Below, in pieces: positions 17,841-26,740 of a stretch of 64,000 bases of DNA. The notes beneath the pieces were generated by a model. That model saw nothing but the letters and a program-made list of their open reading frames with translations. It was not told where the DNA came from and did not search any database. The DNA is from Pseudogemmobacter faecipullorum (GTDB lineage Bacteria; Pseudomonadota; Alphaproteobacteria; Rhodobacterales; Rhodobacteraceae), in NCBI RefSeq assembly GCF_020539525.1, contig NZ_JACDXX010000007.1:124001-188000 (forward strand), in the 5' to 3' direction. Made by a program: the position numbers and the translations under genes. Numbering within the stretch: position 1 is the first letter of the stretch; every line of letters starts with the position of its first letter.

Positions 17841-18410
17841 ATGTGGTTTCGCGGCTTTTGTGCAGCTTTTCTGATCACAGCCGGGCTGTCCCTGCCCGCA
17901 TCGGCCTATGAAACCGATGTTTTGTTTGAGCATAAAAACTGGAAAGTCGATATCCACGGCTGGGATGATGGCGAGATCGGCTGTCGCGCGATTGTCGGCT
18001 CAGACCGCGAGAGCTTTTCGATCTGGATCTTCCAGAATGGCTCGATCCAGCTGCAGTTCTTCTCAACCTCCTGGGCCTTTGGCGCCGAGCAGTTCGCTGA
18101 TCTGCAGCTGCAGATCGATAAACGTGAGCGCTGGGATCTGACCAATGCGCGGCTGAGCCAGAATTCGGTCGAATTTAACCTGCCCGACAATGATGCTGCG
18201 GTGAATTTCGTCATGGAAATCGCTCAGGGCAGCAAGCTCTATCTGCGGGCGAAAGATGGCAAGGATGTGCAGAATTACTCGCTCGCAGGCTCGCGCGCCT
18301 CGATCGATAAACTGCTGGAATGCGGCAATGCGATTTCGGGCAGTTCCGGCACCGGCACCGGCACCGGCACGGGCAGCGCCAGCCCGGCGCCGTCAAACCC
18401 GTTTAAGTGA
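17841..18410 (+). CDS. Secreted hypothetical protein with a Gly-Thr repeat tail
   Basis: A 189-residue protein I do not recognise. It has a clear signal peptide (MWFRGFCAAFLITAGLSL, cleavage near ASA-YE) and a ribosome site GAAAGGAA. The mature part is a compact domain with two cysteines (in IGCRAIV and LLECGNA) that may form a disulphide. The C-terminus is a Gly-Thr dipeptide repeat encoded by a near-perfect GGCACC hexamer repeat at about 18352-18375, then a Ser/Pro tail. Likely periplasmic. Confidence 0.75.
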   Translation: MWFRGFCAAFLITAGLSLPASAYETDVLFEHKNWKVDIHGWDDGEIGCRAIVGSDRESFSIWIFQNGSIQLQFFSTSWAFGAEQFADLQLQIDKRERWDLTNARLSQNSVEFNLPDNDAAVNFVMEIAQGSKLYLRAKDGKDVQNYSLAGSRASIDKLLECGNAISGSSGTGTGTGTGSASPAPSNPFK

Positions 18411-18415
18411 AGCGG

Positions 18416-18859
18416 TCAGAGCCGGTCACTGTCGATCCAGATGGTGACCGGCCCGTCATTGGTCAGGCTGACTGCCATATCGGCGCCGAAAATGCCGCGC
18501 TCATTCGGCACGCCTTCGCGGGCCAGACTTTCGGCGAAATGCTCGTAAAGCGCTTTGCCCTCCTCAGGGCCGCAGGCGGTGGAAAAGCCGGGGCGGTTGC
18601 CGCGCAGATCGGCGGCGAGGGTGAACTGGCTGATCACCAGCGCCGTGCCGCCAATGTCTTTCACCGAGAGGTTCATCTTATCCTGATCGTCGCGGAAGAT
18701 GCGCATTTTAGCGATTTTGGCAGCCACCTTTTCGGCCGTCGCCATGCTGTCGCCCTGCATGGCGCAGATCAGGATCATCAGCCCCGGGCCTGAGCGGCCC
18801 ACCACCTCACCGCCAACCTCGACCCGGGCCTCGGTGATACGTTGCAGAACTGCTCTCAT
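18416..18859 (-). CDS. dtd: D-aminoacyl-tRNA deacylase
   Basis: A 147-residue DTD enzyme that hydrolyses D-amino acids (and glycine from tRNA-Ala) off mischarged tRNA. The two signature motifs are present: SQFTLAAD (77-84) and NDGPVT (134-139), whose Gly-cisPro forms the chirality filter. Length is normal. Its start overlaps the stop of the fructokinase gene (ATGA). Confidence 0.96.
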   Translation of the reverse strand: MRAVLQRITEARVEVGGEVVGRSGPGLMILICAMQGDSMATAEKVAAKIAKMRIFRDDQDKMNLSVKDIGGTALVISQFTLAADLRGNRPGFSTACGPEEGKALYEHFAESLAREGVPNERGIFGADMAVSLTNDGPVTIWIDSDRL

Positions 18860-19785
18860 ATTTCATGCTTCCAGGGGGGATTGGCGCCGGCGCGCGAGAC
18901 GGTAATGGCTGCAGCGCGGATGCCCAGATCAAGGCAGGCATCCAGCTCTTCCGGGCTGAGCTGGCTGAGCCCGGCCTTATCCGCTTTGCCGGCGCGCGAC
19001 AGCCCGGCCAGAAAGCCCGCGTTAAAGGTGTCGCCTGCACCCACCGTATCGGCAACGCTGACCACAGGGGCGGGGCGCTGGCGGGCGCCGCCCCGGGCGC
19101 TGAAGGCCGTGGCCCCCTTCGCGCCTTCGGTGATCAGCACCAGTTCAGGCCCGCGTGCGAGGATGCCCTGGGCCAGATCGGCAATCCGGCCCTCGCCCTC
19201 CAGCCAGTGCAGATCCTCATCCGAGAGTTTCACAATATCGGCCTTTGCGATCATCCGGTCGATCCGGGCGCGGTAATCCGCCTCTTTTCCGACGAGGAAT
19301 CCGGGGCGGATATTGGGGTCGAGCATGATCAGCCGGCTATCGGCCTCGCGGTTCAGCAGCGCCTCATAGGCCGAGGCAGCAGGATCATTCACCAAAGAGA
19401 TGCCACCGAAGAACAAAGCGCGGGTCTTTTCGGTCAGCGCGGGCAGGTCAGCCGCGCTCAGCAGCCGCCCGGCGCTGGCCTCATCATAGAAAGCATAGCT
19501 GGCCTGACCATTGACCAGTTTCACAAAAGCCACGGTGGTCGGGCGGTTGGAACGGGCGAGAAGAGCGGTATCGACCTGTGAGGCGCTCAGCGTCCCGACA
19601 AGGATCTCGCCCAGCATATCGGTCGAGACCCCCGAGAAGAAGCTGACCTCTTCCCCGAGGCGGCCAAGGGCAATGGCGGTATTGAACACCGCGCCCCCGG
19701 CTTTGGGGGCAAAGGCTGCCTCGCCTTCGGTGGAAAGGCGGGGCAACATATCGATCAGGGCTTCACCACAGCAGAGAATCATCAC
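18856..19785 (-). CDS. PfkB-family carbohydrate kinase, probable fructokinase
   Basis: A 309-residue ribokinase-fold sugar kinase. It shows the N-terminal signature around [15 protein letters not shown], the conserved DPNIRPGF strand and the C-terminal catalytic motif [13 protein letters not shown] with its base Asp. The sequence is closest to bacterial fructokinases (ScrK/Frk type). It is translationally coupled to dtd and follows purC by 58 bases on the same strand. No sugar transporter is next to it. Confidence 0.88.
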   Translation of the reverse strand: MMILCCGEALIDMLPRLSTEGEAAFAPKAGGAVFNTAIALGRLGEEVSFFSGVSTDMLGEILVGTLSASQVDTALLARSNRPTTVAFVKLVNGQASYAFYDEASAGRLLSAADLPALTEKTRALFFGGISLVNDPAASAYEALLNREADSRLIMLDPNIRPGFLVGKEADYRARIDRMIAKADIVKLSDEDLHWLEGEGRIADLAQGILARGPELVLITEGAKGATAFSARGGARQRPAPVVSVADTVGAGDTFNAGFLAGLSRAGKADKAGLSQLSPEELDACLDLGIRAAAITVSRAGANPPWKHEI

Positions 19786-19843
19786 ACGCTCCAGAAATCT
19801 GAGGTGAGACTAGACGCCCGCTTATGTTAGCGCAAACGCAGCT

Positions 19844-20824
19844 TCAGGCGGTGAAGTAGGGCGCCAGATTGGCGCGCAGGCGTTCAAGCGGGGTGGCGCC
19901 CGACATATCCGGCACAAATTTCTCGCCGGTGATCCGCTCATAGGCCTCGATATAGATGCCAGCGGTCTGAGCGATCATCTCATCCGGGATTTCGGGGATC
20001 GGATCCTTATAGGGATCGCAGCGCGAGGCGACCCAGGAGCGGATCACATCCTTATCGAAAGAGGGCGGGCGGGTGCCGTTCTCCAGCGCTTGCTGATAGC
20101 CATCGGCAATCCAGTAGCGGCTGCTGTCGGGAGTATGGATCTCATCGGCCAGCAGGATATTGCCATGCTCATCGAGACCGAATTCATATTTGGTATCGAC
20201 CAGGATCAACCCGCGCTCTGCCGCGACCTTCTGGCCGAAAGCAAATAGTTTCAGGGCTTTATCCGAGACTTCATCCCATTGCGCCTGGGTCAGCAGGCCC
20301 TGCGAGACGATCTCTTCCGCCGTCAGCGGCTCGTCATGGCCGCCGTCAAAGGCTTTCGAGGTGGGGGTGATGATCGCCTCGGGCAGGGCCGCATTATCGC
20401 GCAGACCCTCGGGCAGCACATGGCCATACATCTCGCGCTTGCCCGCCTTATACTGGGTCAGCACTGAGGTGGAGGTGGTTCCGGCCAGATAGCCGCGTAC
20501 CACGACCTCAACCGGCAGGATCTCAACCCGCCTGCCGATCACCGCATTGGCATCGGGATAGGCGGTGACATGGTTGGGGCAGATATCGGCGGTGCGGTCA
20601 AACCACCAGCGCGCCACCTGGGTCAGCACCTGGCCCTTCCAGGGGATCACCGCAAGGATGATGTCAAAGGCCGAGATCCGGTCCGATGAGATCAGGATGC
20701 GGCGGCCATTGGGGAATTCGGCATCGGCGGGCAGATCATAGCAATCACGCACTTTTCCGAAATAGGGGGAGGGCAGCTCCGGGATTTTCGCATCGGGAAG
20801 ACGGCGGGAGAGGTCGATCTGCAT
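19844..20824 (-). CDS. purC: SAICAR synthase, long (eukaryote-like) form
   Basis: A 326-residue phosphoribosylaminoimidazole-succinocarboxamide synthase, condensing CAIR with aspartate in purine synthesis. Signatures are KVRDCYDL near the N-terminus, [23 protein letters not shown], and [22 protein letters not shown] with [11 protein letters not shown]. It has the roughly 300-residue architecture seen in yeast Ade1 and many proteobacteria. A second, short-form purC lies at 38005-38787, so the window encodes two SAICAR synthases of different subfamilies. The start at 20824 gives the usual compact N-terminus. Confidence 0.95.
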   Translation of the reverse strand: MQIDLSRRLPDAKIPELPSPYFGKVRDCYDLPADAEFPNGRRILISSDRISAFDIILAVIPWKGQVLTQVARWWFDRTADICPNHVTAYPDANAVIGRRVEILPVEVVVRGYLAGTTSTSVLTQYKAGKREMYGHVLPEGLRDNAALPEAIITPTSKAFDGGHDEPLTAEEIVSQGLLTQAQWDEVSDKALKLFAFGQKVAAERGLILVDTKYEFGLDEHGNILLADEIHTPDSSRYWIADGYQQALENGTRPPSFDKDVIRSWVASRCDPYKDPIPEIPDEMIAQTAGIYIEAYERITGEKFVPDMSGATPLERLRANLAPYFTA

Positions 20825-20916
20825 GGTTTGCCCTGCTCTGACGGGTTAGGTGCGCGGTTGCTATGAGCGCGGGGGGCGCGAGTGTCAACGGCGGAAGGCG
20901 GCCAGAGGCGGGCATG

Positions 20917-20938
20917 AGCGGCCCGCAGAGGGGCCGCT
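20917..20938 (-). terminator. Stem-loop after the zinc-ribbon gene
   Basis: AGCGGCCC pairs perfectly with GGGCCGCT around a 6-base loop just downstream of the minus-strand stop. There is no T tract, so true termination is uncertain. Confidence 0.4.
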
Positions 20939-20942
20939 GAGG

Positions 20943-22031
20943 CTATTTGGTTGCGTAGAATACGCCCGCCAGAATAATCGCCAGGGCAATGGTGGCAAAA
21001 GTGATCTTCCAGACCGACCAGGGCCGCTCGCCCTGAACCTCACCGGTCTGGCCATTGACCAGAAAGCGATAGCTTTTACCGTTGTATTTATAGGCCGCCA
21101 TCCAGACCGGCAGCAGGATATGCTTGAAGGTCTCGCCCCGGTAATCGGTTTCGACCGAAGAGATCCGCTGCTCATCGCCGCCGATGTCGTGGCGCACATC
21201 CCCGGCAATCACCTGTGCCATCAGCTGTTTTGAGCGGGGCTCGGCATCGGCCAGCGCCACAGTATAGCCCTCGGCAGTGAAACCGGCGAGATAATCGGGG
21301 CTATAGGGCAGGAGTGCGCCCAGATCCCAGGGCTCAAGCGCATTGGCATAGCGTTCTGGCAGGCTGAGCGAACCCAGCACCAGCACATCATCAAAATCCC
21401 GCGCCACCCGGCCTGAGGCATGCGACCAGCGGATCTTACGCTCCTGACGCGACTGACGCTTGCCGTCGATCACCACGGTGCGGGTCTCATAATAGGCATC
21501 GCCACGCTGGCCGGTATAGCGCGAGCGGGTCTCGGCATCAAAGGTCCAATAGGGCACATAGACGCCGTTCATCGCCCGGCCGCGCCGGGTATATTGCAGC
21601 AGCTTATTCGGCGCGAACCACAGGCTGCCCAGCCATTTCACCAGCTGCTCGCGGGCCTGCCGCTCGGAACAGACAAAGGGCACCAGGGCCTGGGGTTTGA
21701 TCTGCCGGGTCTCACCGGTGCCGGTGACCACCGGCGTGGCACAGAAGGGGCATTCGGTGGCATGGGTGGCGCCCTGAAATTCGATCAGCGCCCCGCAGGA
21801 GGTGCAGCGGGAGGTGCGCACCAGCTCCATCTCCGCCCCGGGCAGATTATCGGCAAGGCCGCGCGCCAGATCATGCTCGGTCAGCGCGGCGTCATTTTCT
21901 TCCGGCGCGGCCTCGGGCAGCTGCTGCAGATTGCCACAGTGATCGCAGCGCAACTCATATTGCCCGGGAGCAAAACGCAGCTGCGCGCCGCATTCGCTGC
22001 AGGGCCAGCGGTGAAAACCAGACGAAGCCAT
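20943..22031 (-). CDS. Double zinc-ribbon, C-terminally membrane-anchored protein (YdjG-like)
   Basis: A 362-residue protein with two zinc ribbons: C11/C14 with C29/C32, and C76/C79 with C94/C97. A middle domain holds a YVPYWTFDA motif and the end of the soluble part reads LPVWMAAYKYNGKSYRF. A single C-terminal helix (about 340-358, ITFATIALAIILAGVFY) anchors it. The layout resembles proteins found next to SPFH proteins, such as Bacillus subtilis YdjG, which helps recruit PspA-type proteins to the membrane. It starts 3 bases after the SPFH stop, so they are one operon. The molecular function is unproven. Confidence 0.75.
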   Translation of the reverse strand: MASSGFHRWPCSECGAQLRFAPGQYELRCDHCGNLQQLPEAAPEENDAALTEHDLARGLADNLPGAEMELVRTSRCTSCGALIEFQGATHATECPFCATPVVTGTGETRQIKPQALVPFVCSERQAREQLVKWLGSLWFAPNKLLQYTRRGRAMNGVYVPYWTFDAETRSRYTGQRGDAYYETRTVVIDGKRQSRQERKIRWSHASGRVARDFDDVLVLGSLSLPERYANALEPWDLGALLPYSPDYLAGFTAEGYTVALADAEPRSKQLMAQVIAGDVRHDIGGDEQRISSVETDYRGETFKHILLPVWMAAYKYNGKSYRFLVNGQTGEVQGERPWSVWKITFATIALAIILAGVFYATK

Positions 22032-22034
22032 GGA

Positions 22035-23153
22035 TCAGAGCGCAGGCGGCAGCGGCGGCGGGACATTGGCAAAGAGCGGCGCCAGCCCGGTCTCAGCAGC
22101 AGGCTTCCAGCCCTCCATCCCGGCGGACCAGACAAGGGTGGCACGCGTCAGCTGGCCCGAGCCGATCAGGCCCTGCAGCTGCGCCTCGCCATAGGGGCCT
22201 TTCGTGGCGCCATTCTCGGCCAGATGCCATTCCCGGCCAGGGGCGGGGGGAGGCGGCGGAGCGGCAGCTGCCGGAGCCTGCTGTGCGGGCTGCTGTGCCG
22301 GCTGGGCGCCCCAGGGGCCCATATTCTGCGCCATGCCCATGCCCATCGCCATTCCGGCGCCGGTGGCCATGGCCGAGCCTGCGCCTGAAGCGGGGTTGCC
22401 CATCGCCTCGGCCGACTGGAACTGCATATATTTATTCAGATCACCGACCACGCCCATCGAGGTGCGCCGGTCGAGCGCCTTTTCCACCTCTTCGGGCAGG
22501 CTTATGTTCTCGATGTAGAATTCCGGGATCGACAGCCCGTATTCCGCGACTTTCGGCGCGATGGCCTGGGCGATGACCTTGCCCAGATCTTCGGTATTCG
22601 CGGCCATATCCAGCACCGGAATCCCCGAGGAGGCCAGGGCCTGGCTTGCCGCCTGAACGATCATATTGCGGATCTGGTTCGACACTTCATCGGTGGTGAA
22701 TTCGCCATCGGTGCCGACGATCTCGGTCATGAATTTACCGGGATCGGTGATCCGCATCGTATAGGTGCCGAAGGCGCGCAGCCGCACCGGGCCGAATTCC
22801 GGATCGCGCGCCATGATCGGGTTTTTCGTGCCCCATTTCTGGTCGTTAAAGCGGGTGGTCGAGACGAAATAGACCTCGGACTGGAACGGCGACTGGAAAC
22901 CATGGTCCCAGTGCTGCAGCGTGGTCATGATCGGCATATTATTGGTCTCAAGCTGATAGAGACCGGGGCCGAAGACATCGGCAAGCTGACCCTCATGGAT
23001 GAAGACCGCCGCCTGGCCCTCGCGCACCGTCAGCTTGGCCCCCATTTTGATCGCCTGGCCGCGCCGCTCAAAGCGCCAGACCATGGTGTCGCGCGTGTCA
23101 TCAAGCCAGGAGATGACATCGATGAATTCGCCCCTGAGGAAATCGAAGACCAT
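22035..23153 (-). CDS. SPFH-domain protein with C-terminal GYF-like domain (YdjI-like)
   Basis: A 372-residue protein. Residues about 20-250 are an SPFH (stomatin/flotillin-like) domain of the YdjI, or virion-core-like, group, including GLYQLETNNMPI and FYIENISLPEEVEKALD. A low-complexity Gly/Ala/Met/Pro linker (about 255-305) follows, then a C-terminal GYF_2-type domain beginning EWHLAENGATKGPYGEAQL and containing LVWSAGMEGWKPA. No transmembrane helix is evident, so it should be a peripheral membrane scaffold. It sits between a DUF2927 lipoprotein and the zinc-ribbon protein. Confidence 0.82.
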   Translation of the reverse strand: MVFDFLRGEFIDVISWLDDTRDTMVWRFERRGQAIKMGAKLTVREGQAAVFIHEGQLADVFGPGLYQLETNNMPIMTTLQHWDHGFQSPFQSEVYFVSTTRFNDQKWGTKNPIMARDPEFGPVRLRAFGTYTMRITDPGKFMTEIVGTDGEFTTDEVSNQIRNMIVQAASQALASSGIPVLDMAANTEDLGKVIAQAIAPKVAEYGLSIPEFYIENISLPEEVEKALDRRTSMGVVGDLNKYMQFQSAEAMGNPASGAGSAMATGAGMAMGMGMAQNMGPWGAQPAQQPAQQAPAAAAPPPPPAPGREWHLAENGATKGPYGEAQLQGLIGSGQLTRATLVWSAGMEGWKPAAETGLAPLFANVPPPLPPAL

Positions 23154-23274
23154 GCTGTGCAGCCTTTTTACTGATGCTTGCCCGCCGCGGTCAGGATCTC
23201 GCGCGCCCCGCCCGTCAGCTCTTAAGATAACCGGGAGGGCGGCGCTGTGAAGAGCAGCCCTATAAAAAAAACTG

Positions 23275-24234
23275 TCAGGCCCCGCCCAGCCATTGTCGCG
23301 CCAGGCGGCGCACGACCGGCACGGCTTCGGCCTCGGTCATCCCGGTGCGCAGATCCGGGCTGTAGAGCATTTTCAGCAAAAGCTCATCCTGGCGGGTGAG
23401 CAAAGCGAATTCCTCATCATCATTGAAGATCGAGGGGCGGGCGCGCGGGCTGTCATTGGCAAGGCCCAGCCCCTGGGCGATCTCTTCATGAATGCAGGAC
23501 TGGCGCAGCAGATCGGGATGTTCGGCACGCACCACCGCCAGGGCGCGGCTGTAGCGGCCCGAATTTCCCTCGGAAAGGGCATAGACCATGCAATAGGTGG
23601 TCGGGGCCATGGCGGTGACATCGGCAATATCGCGCGGGCTCAGCCCCGGCATATCGCGCTTAAGCGCCGGACCAAGCGCCTCGCGCTCATCCTCCGAGAC
23701 CATATAAAAGGTGAAATTGCCGCCCTGTTCGACCAGGCTGATCGGATGTCCGGTCAGCTGCGACAGCCGCGCGAGATAGGAAGCGATCCGCGCCCGGTCG
23801 GTGGCGCGGCGCTCGGGTGGCACCGAATCGCCAAAAATAATGCGGAAACGGATCGGCTGCTCCCAGCGGCGCAGGGTCGAACTGGTCTCGCCCCGGGTGA
23901 ACAGCCCGTTCTGGCGCGAATATTCGTCATAAAGCGCGATGCGGATGAAGTTCTCGGCCAGATGCCGGTCATCAAAGGGGGTATCAGGCCCGCCGCCATC
24001 GGTGCGCAGCAGCCCCTGGGCCAGCAGCGAGCGCTGGATCTCGGCATAATAGGCGCTGGCAGCAGCGCTTCTGGGGCTGACCGGGCTTGGGGCCTGGGGG
24101 CGTTCGGGGCGCGGCGGCGGCGGTGTCATCCGCTCGCCCGCCGGCGGAGATTTCGGCACACATGCCGCCATCAGCCCCGCCGCCAGCAGGGCAACGGGGA
24201 TCAGGCGCGGGCGCGGGGGCCGTCCTCGGCGCAT
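23275..24234 (-). CDS. DUF2927 lipoprotein
   Basis: A 319-residue predicted lipoprotein. The signal peptide ends in the lipobox LMAAC with Cys25, followed by a Pro-rich linker (30-55). The globular part belongs to the DUF2927 family and carries a metalloprotease-like HEEIAQGLGL (His249, Glu250) followed by NDDEEFALLTRQDELLLKMLY. A peptidase role is only suggested by that motif. It lies 9 bases downstream of telA and about 120 bases upstream of the SPFH gene, on the same strand. Confidence 0.8.
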   Translation of the reverse strand: MRRGRPPRPRLIPVALLAAGLMAACVPKSPPAGERMTPPPPRPERPQAPSPVSPRSAAASAYYAEIQRSLLAQGLLRTDGGGPDTPFDDRHLAENFIRIALYDEYSRQNGLFTRGETSSTLRRWEQPIRFRIIFGDSVPPERRATDRARIASYLARLSQLTGHPISLVEQGGNFTFYMVSEDEREALGPALKRDMPGLSPRDIADVTAMAPTTYCMVYALSEGNSGRYSRALAVVRAEHPDLLRQSCIHEEIAQGLGLANDSPRARPSIFNDDEEFALLTRQDELLLKMLYSPDLRTGMTEAEAVPVVRRLARQWLGGA

Positions 24235-24243
24235 AGAGCGGGC

Positions 24244-25425
24244 TCAGGCCTGCGGAGCGGCAGCGGATCTGATCTCGCGCGCCCGGGCCGAGGCAAGAGT
24301 ATCGCGCAGTTCAGCCTCCATCTTCACCAGCTCCTCCTCGGCAGCCGCACGGCGTGCCTTGCCCTCATCCGCGATGGCGAGGCTTTCATTGATGGTGGCG
24401 ATCAGCGTGTCATTGGCGCGTTTCACCGTTTCGATGTCAAAGACGCCGCGCTCCATTTCCTGCCGCACGGTGCGGTTGGCCTCCTGGAGGTTCTTCGAAT
24501 TGGATTCCAGCAGCTGATTGGTCAGATCATTGGCATCGCGGATCGATCCGGCCGCCTCGCGTGAGCGCTGGATGGTCACCGCCTGGGCCAGCTGGGTCTC
24601 CCAGAGCGGCACGGTATTGACGAGGGTCGAATTGATCTTGGTGACCAGCGATTTGTCGTTTTCCTGGACCAGACGGATCGAGGGCAGCGACTGCATCGTC
24701 ACCTGGCGCGTCAGCTTCAGATCATGCACCCGGCGCTCCAGATCATCGCGCGCGGCGCGCAGATCGCGCAGCTCCTGGGCGCGCAGCACCTGATCATTCT
24801 CGGCGGCAGCGGCCACCGCAGCCTCGCGCGCCGGGATGGTCACGCTGTCGACTTCTTTCAGCTTGGCCTCACCGGCCGAGATATAGAGCGCCAGCTCATT
24901 GTAGAAATCGAGGGTCTTGGCATAGAGCAGATCCAGCGATTTGATGTCTTTCAGCAATCTGGTCTCATGGCCCAGCAGTTCGCCGGTGACCTTATCAATC
25001 TGATCCTGCACATCCTCATATTTGGCGACGAATTCCGCGAAAGGCGCCGCGCGGCCCAGCAGGCGCTCCCACCATGAGGTTTCGCGGCGCAAATCCAGCT
25101 CATCGGTCGAGAAGCCGCGGATGGTCGAGACCATTTTGCGCAACGAATCCCCGGCCGGGCCGAGATCCTTATTCTTCACATCCTGCAGCATTTCCTGGCT
25201 GATCACCTGCAGCTCGGCCTGGGCCGAGGAGCCGAAGGAGATGATCGACTGGGTGTTCGAGAGATCCAGCTCGCCCATGCGCTTTTCAATTGCCGCCGCT
25301 TTATCGGGCGCGGCCTGGTCCAGCGCCACCACTTCGCCCGTAGGCTCGGGCAGGATCGCAGCAGAGACTTTTTCCACTTCCGCCAGCAATGCGGCGGCTT
25401 CCGTGCGGGTGTTCTCGGTGGTCAT
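24244..25425 (-). CDS. telA: Toxic anion resistance protein TelA
   Basis: A 393-residue cytoplasmic, mostly helical protein of the TelA/YaaN family. Recognisable parts are LSNTQSIISFGSSAQAELQ, the WWERLLGR segment, and the C-terminal helices with LTNQLLESNSKNLQEANR and FDIETVKRANDTLIATI. Members have been linked to tellurite and envelope-stress resistance; the biochemical activity is unknown. It follows the XpaC-like gene by 23 bases, an arrangement also found in Bacillus (xpaC-yaaN). Confidence 0.92.
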   Translation of the reverse strand: MTTENTRTEAAALLAEVEKVSAAILPEPTGEVVALDQAAPDKAAAIEKRMGELDLSNTQSIISFGSSAQAELQVISQEMLQDVKNKDLGPAGDSLRKMVSTIRGFSTDELDLRRETSWWERLLGRAAPFAEFVAKYEDVQDQIDKVTGELLGHETRLLKDIKSLDLLYAKTLDFYNELALYISAGEAKLKEVDSVTIPAREAAVAAAAENDQVLRAQELRDLRAARDDLERRVHDLKLTRQVTMQSLPSIRLVQENDKSLVTKINSTLVNTVPLWETQLAQAVTIQRSREAAGSIRDANDLTNQLLESNSKNLQEANRTVRQEMERGVFDIETVKRANDTLIATINESLAIADEGKARRAAAEEELVKMEAELRDTLASARAREIRSAAAPQA

Positions 25426-25448
25426 AACGGATCTCTCACTAAAAGCGG

Positions 25449-26357
25449 TTATTGCCGGGGCAGGGGTGTCTCAAATTTCAGCCGGTCGCGCAAAACTTCA
25501 ATCTCAATGTCGAGACTGTCGCGATCATTGCCCAAAAGCCGCTCAGAGCGCGAGGCAAAGGTGGTTTCCAGGTCGTTGAGCAGCGCCTCATAGGTGGCGC
25601 GCGCCTCAGGGTCAGGGCGGGCGGCCCAGAGATCGGCGAATTTGATCGTCGCATCGCGCGCCCCCTCCAGATAGACCGAAAGATATTTGCGCGCGGCGGT
25701 CAGATCGCCGGGATCCTGCTCGACCCGCTCCATCAGCCCGCGGGCCTGGCTGATGAACTGATCGACCCGGGCTTCGAGCCGGCGGTCGCGGGCGCGCAGT
25801 ATGGCATCTTTCATCTGGGCGAGGATCTTTTCAGCCTCGGCGAGCGTGCGCGCGACCCGCTCGGTCTGATAGCGGTCGATACCTTCCATCCCCTTATCGC
25901 GCATCGGGTCAAAGCCAAAGGCGCCGAGATGCAAAGCCGCGCCCGCCGCCGCGAACAGCAGCGGATAGGCCGAGATGCCATAGCCGATCAGCCCGCCGGT
26001 GAACAAAGCCGCGCCGGTGGCCACCGCGCCGAACAGAATACGCGGGATCGCCGGGCGGCGCGCGGCACGCCTTGCCTCAAAGGCCTCGCGCGCCTTCATC
26101 CCCTCGCGGGTCAGCCAGCCTGACAGGATCAGCATCCCCCCGGCCAGCAGGCTGAGCAGCATGGCGTCAGGCTCTTCGCCAAAGGCGGGAAAGAGGAAGG
26201 TGAAGGCGGTCAGAAACAGCAGCGTGGCGCGCCAGCTGCCCTTTGGCTTTTGTTTGCCGGGGGTGGCACGCGGGATCGGGGCGCGCGGCTGGCCACCAGG
26301 CAGATCGCCGGAGGGACCACCGGGGCTGTATTTGCCGCCAAAACGCTGTGCTGCCAT
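25449..26357 (-). CDS. XpaC-like membrane protein
   Basis: A 302-residue protein of the XpaC family (annotated elsewhere as 5-bromo-4-chloroindolyl phosphate hydrolysis protein, a name with little functional basis). The ATG at 26357 has GGGAGG six bases upstream, and it overlaps the stop of a 27-codon gene as TAATG. A basic, Gly/Pro-rich N-terminus is followed by hydrophobic helices at about 45-60, 65-82 and 105-135, then a long helical cytoplasmic tail (about 150-300) rich in charged residues. Partner of telA. Confidence 0.8.
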   Translation of the reverse strand: MAAQRFGGKYSPGGPSGDLPGGQPRAPIPRATPGKQKPKGSWRATLLFLTAFTFLFPAFGEEPDAMLLSLLAGGMLILSGWLTREGMKAREAFEARRAARRPAIPRILFGAVATGAALFTGGLIGYGISAYPLLFAAAGAALHLGAFGFDPMRDKGMEGIDRYQTERVARTLAEAEKILAQMKDAILRARDRRLEARVDQFISQARGLMERVEQDPGDLTAARKYLSVYLEGARDATIKFADLWAARPDPEARATYEALLNDLETTFASRSERLLGNDRDSLDIEIEVLRDRLKFETPLPRQ

Positions 26358-26440
26358 TACATGCCTCCCGAGCCGGATACATAGAAAATCAGCGCGATCA
26401 GCAGCGCAAGCGACAGGGTGCGAAGGCCGGATGGGGACAT
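26357..26440 (-). CDS. 27-residue single-helix membrane peptide
   Basis: A very small gene, ATG at 26438-26440 and TAA at 26357-26359. The product begins MSPSGLRTLSLALL, continues with IALIFYVSGSGGM and is one hydrophobic helix with a polar start. Support: a ribosome site GGAAG six bases upstream, the TAATG overlap with the XpaC-like start, and a composition ideal for a membrane span. It is likely the first gene of the xpaC-telA unit. I know of no named family; the function is unknown. Confidence 0.65.
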   Translation of the reverse strand: MSPSGLRTLSLALLIALIFYVSGSGGM

Positions 26441-26740
26441 TGACAGCTTCCGGTTCAGGGGCGTGCAGAGCGAACCTAACCTGAATTTCAGCGACTTGCC
26501 AACAGAGCCGGGCGCGATTGCGATCAATTCGCCGAAGGTTTGCGCCCGGACCGTAGGACCGCCGCACCCGGACTGCTGTGCGGCGCCGTCAGAGGTGGGG
26601 GAGAGGGAGAAAAGTGCCCGGCCGGATCGGGCAGAGCGCGCTGCGGGTTGTCGCCCTGGCAGAACCGGGCTGGTGCTGCGGCCAGGCGGCGCGCTCCGGG
26701 AAGATCTCTCTCCCCGGAGCGGAAGATTTCAGGGCCTGGC
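26441..26740. other. Intergenic region upstream of the membrane-stress operon
   Basis: About 300 bases between the rluB stop and the 27-codon gene. No gene is supported; the frames there are shadows of the GC-rich rluB tail. A 7-bp inverted repeat, CTCCGGG with CCCGGAG (about 26694-26720), could be the rluB 3' end, but it has no T tract. The operon promoter should lie at 26441-26560. Confidence 0.4.
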
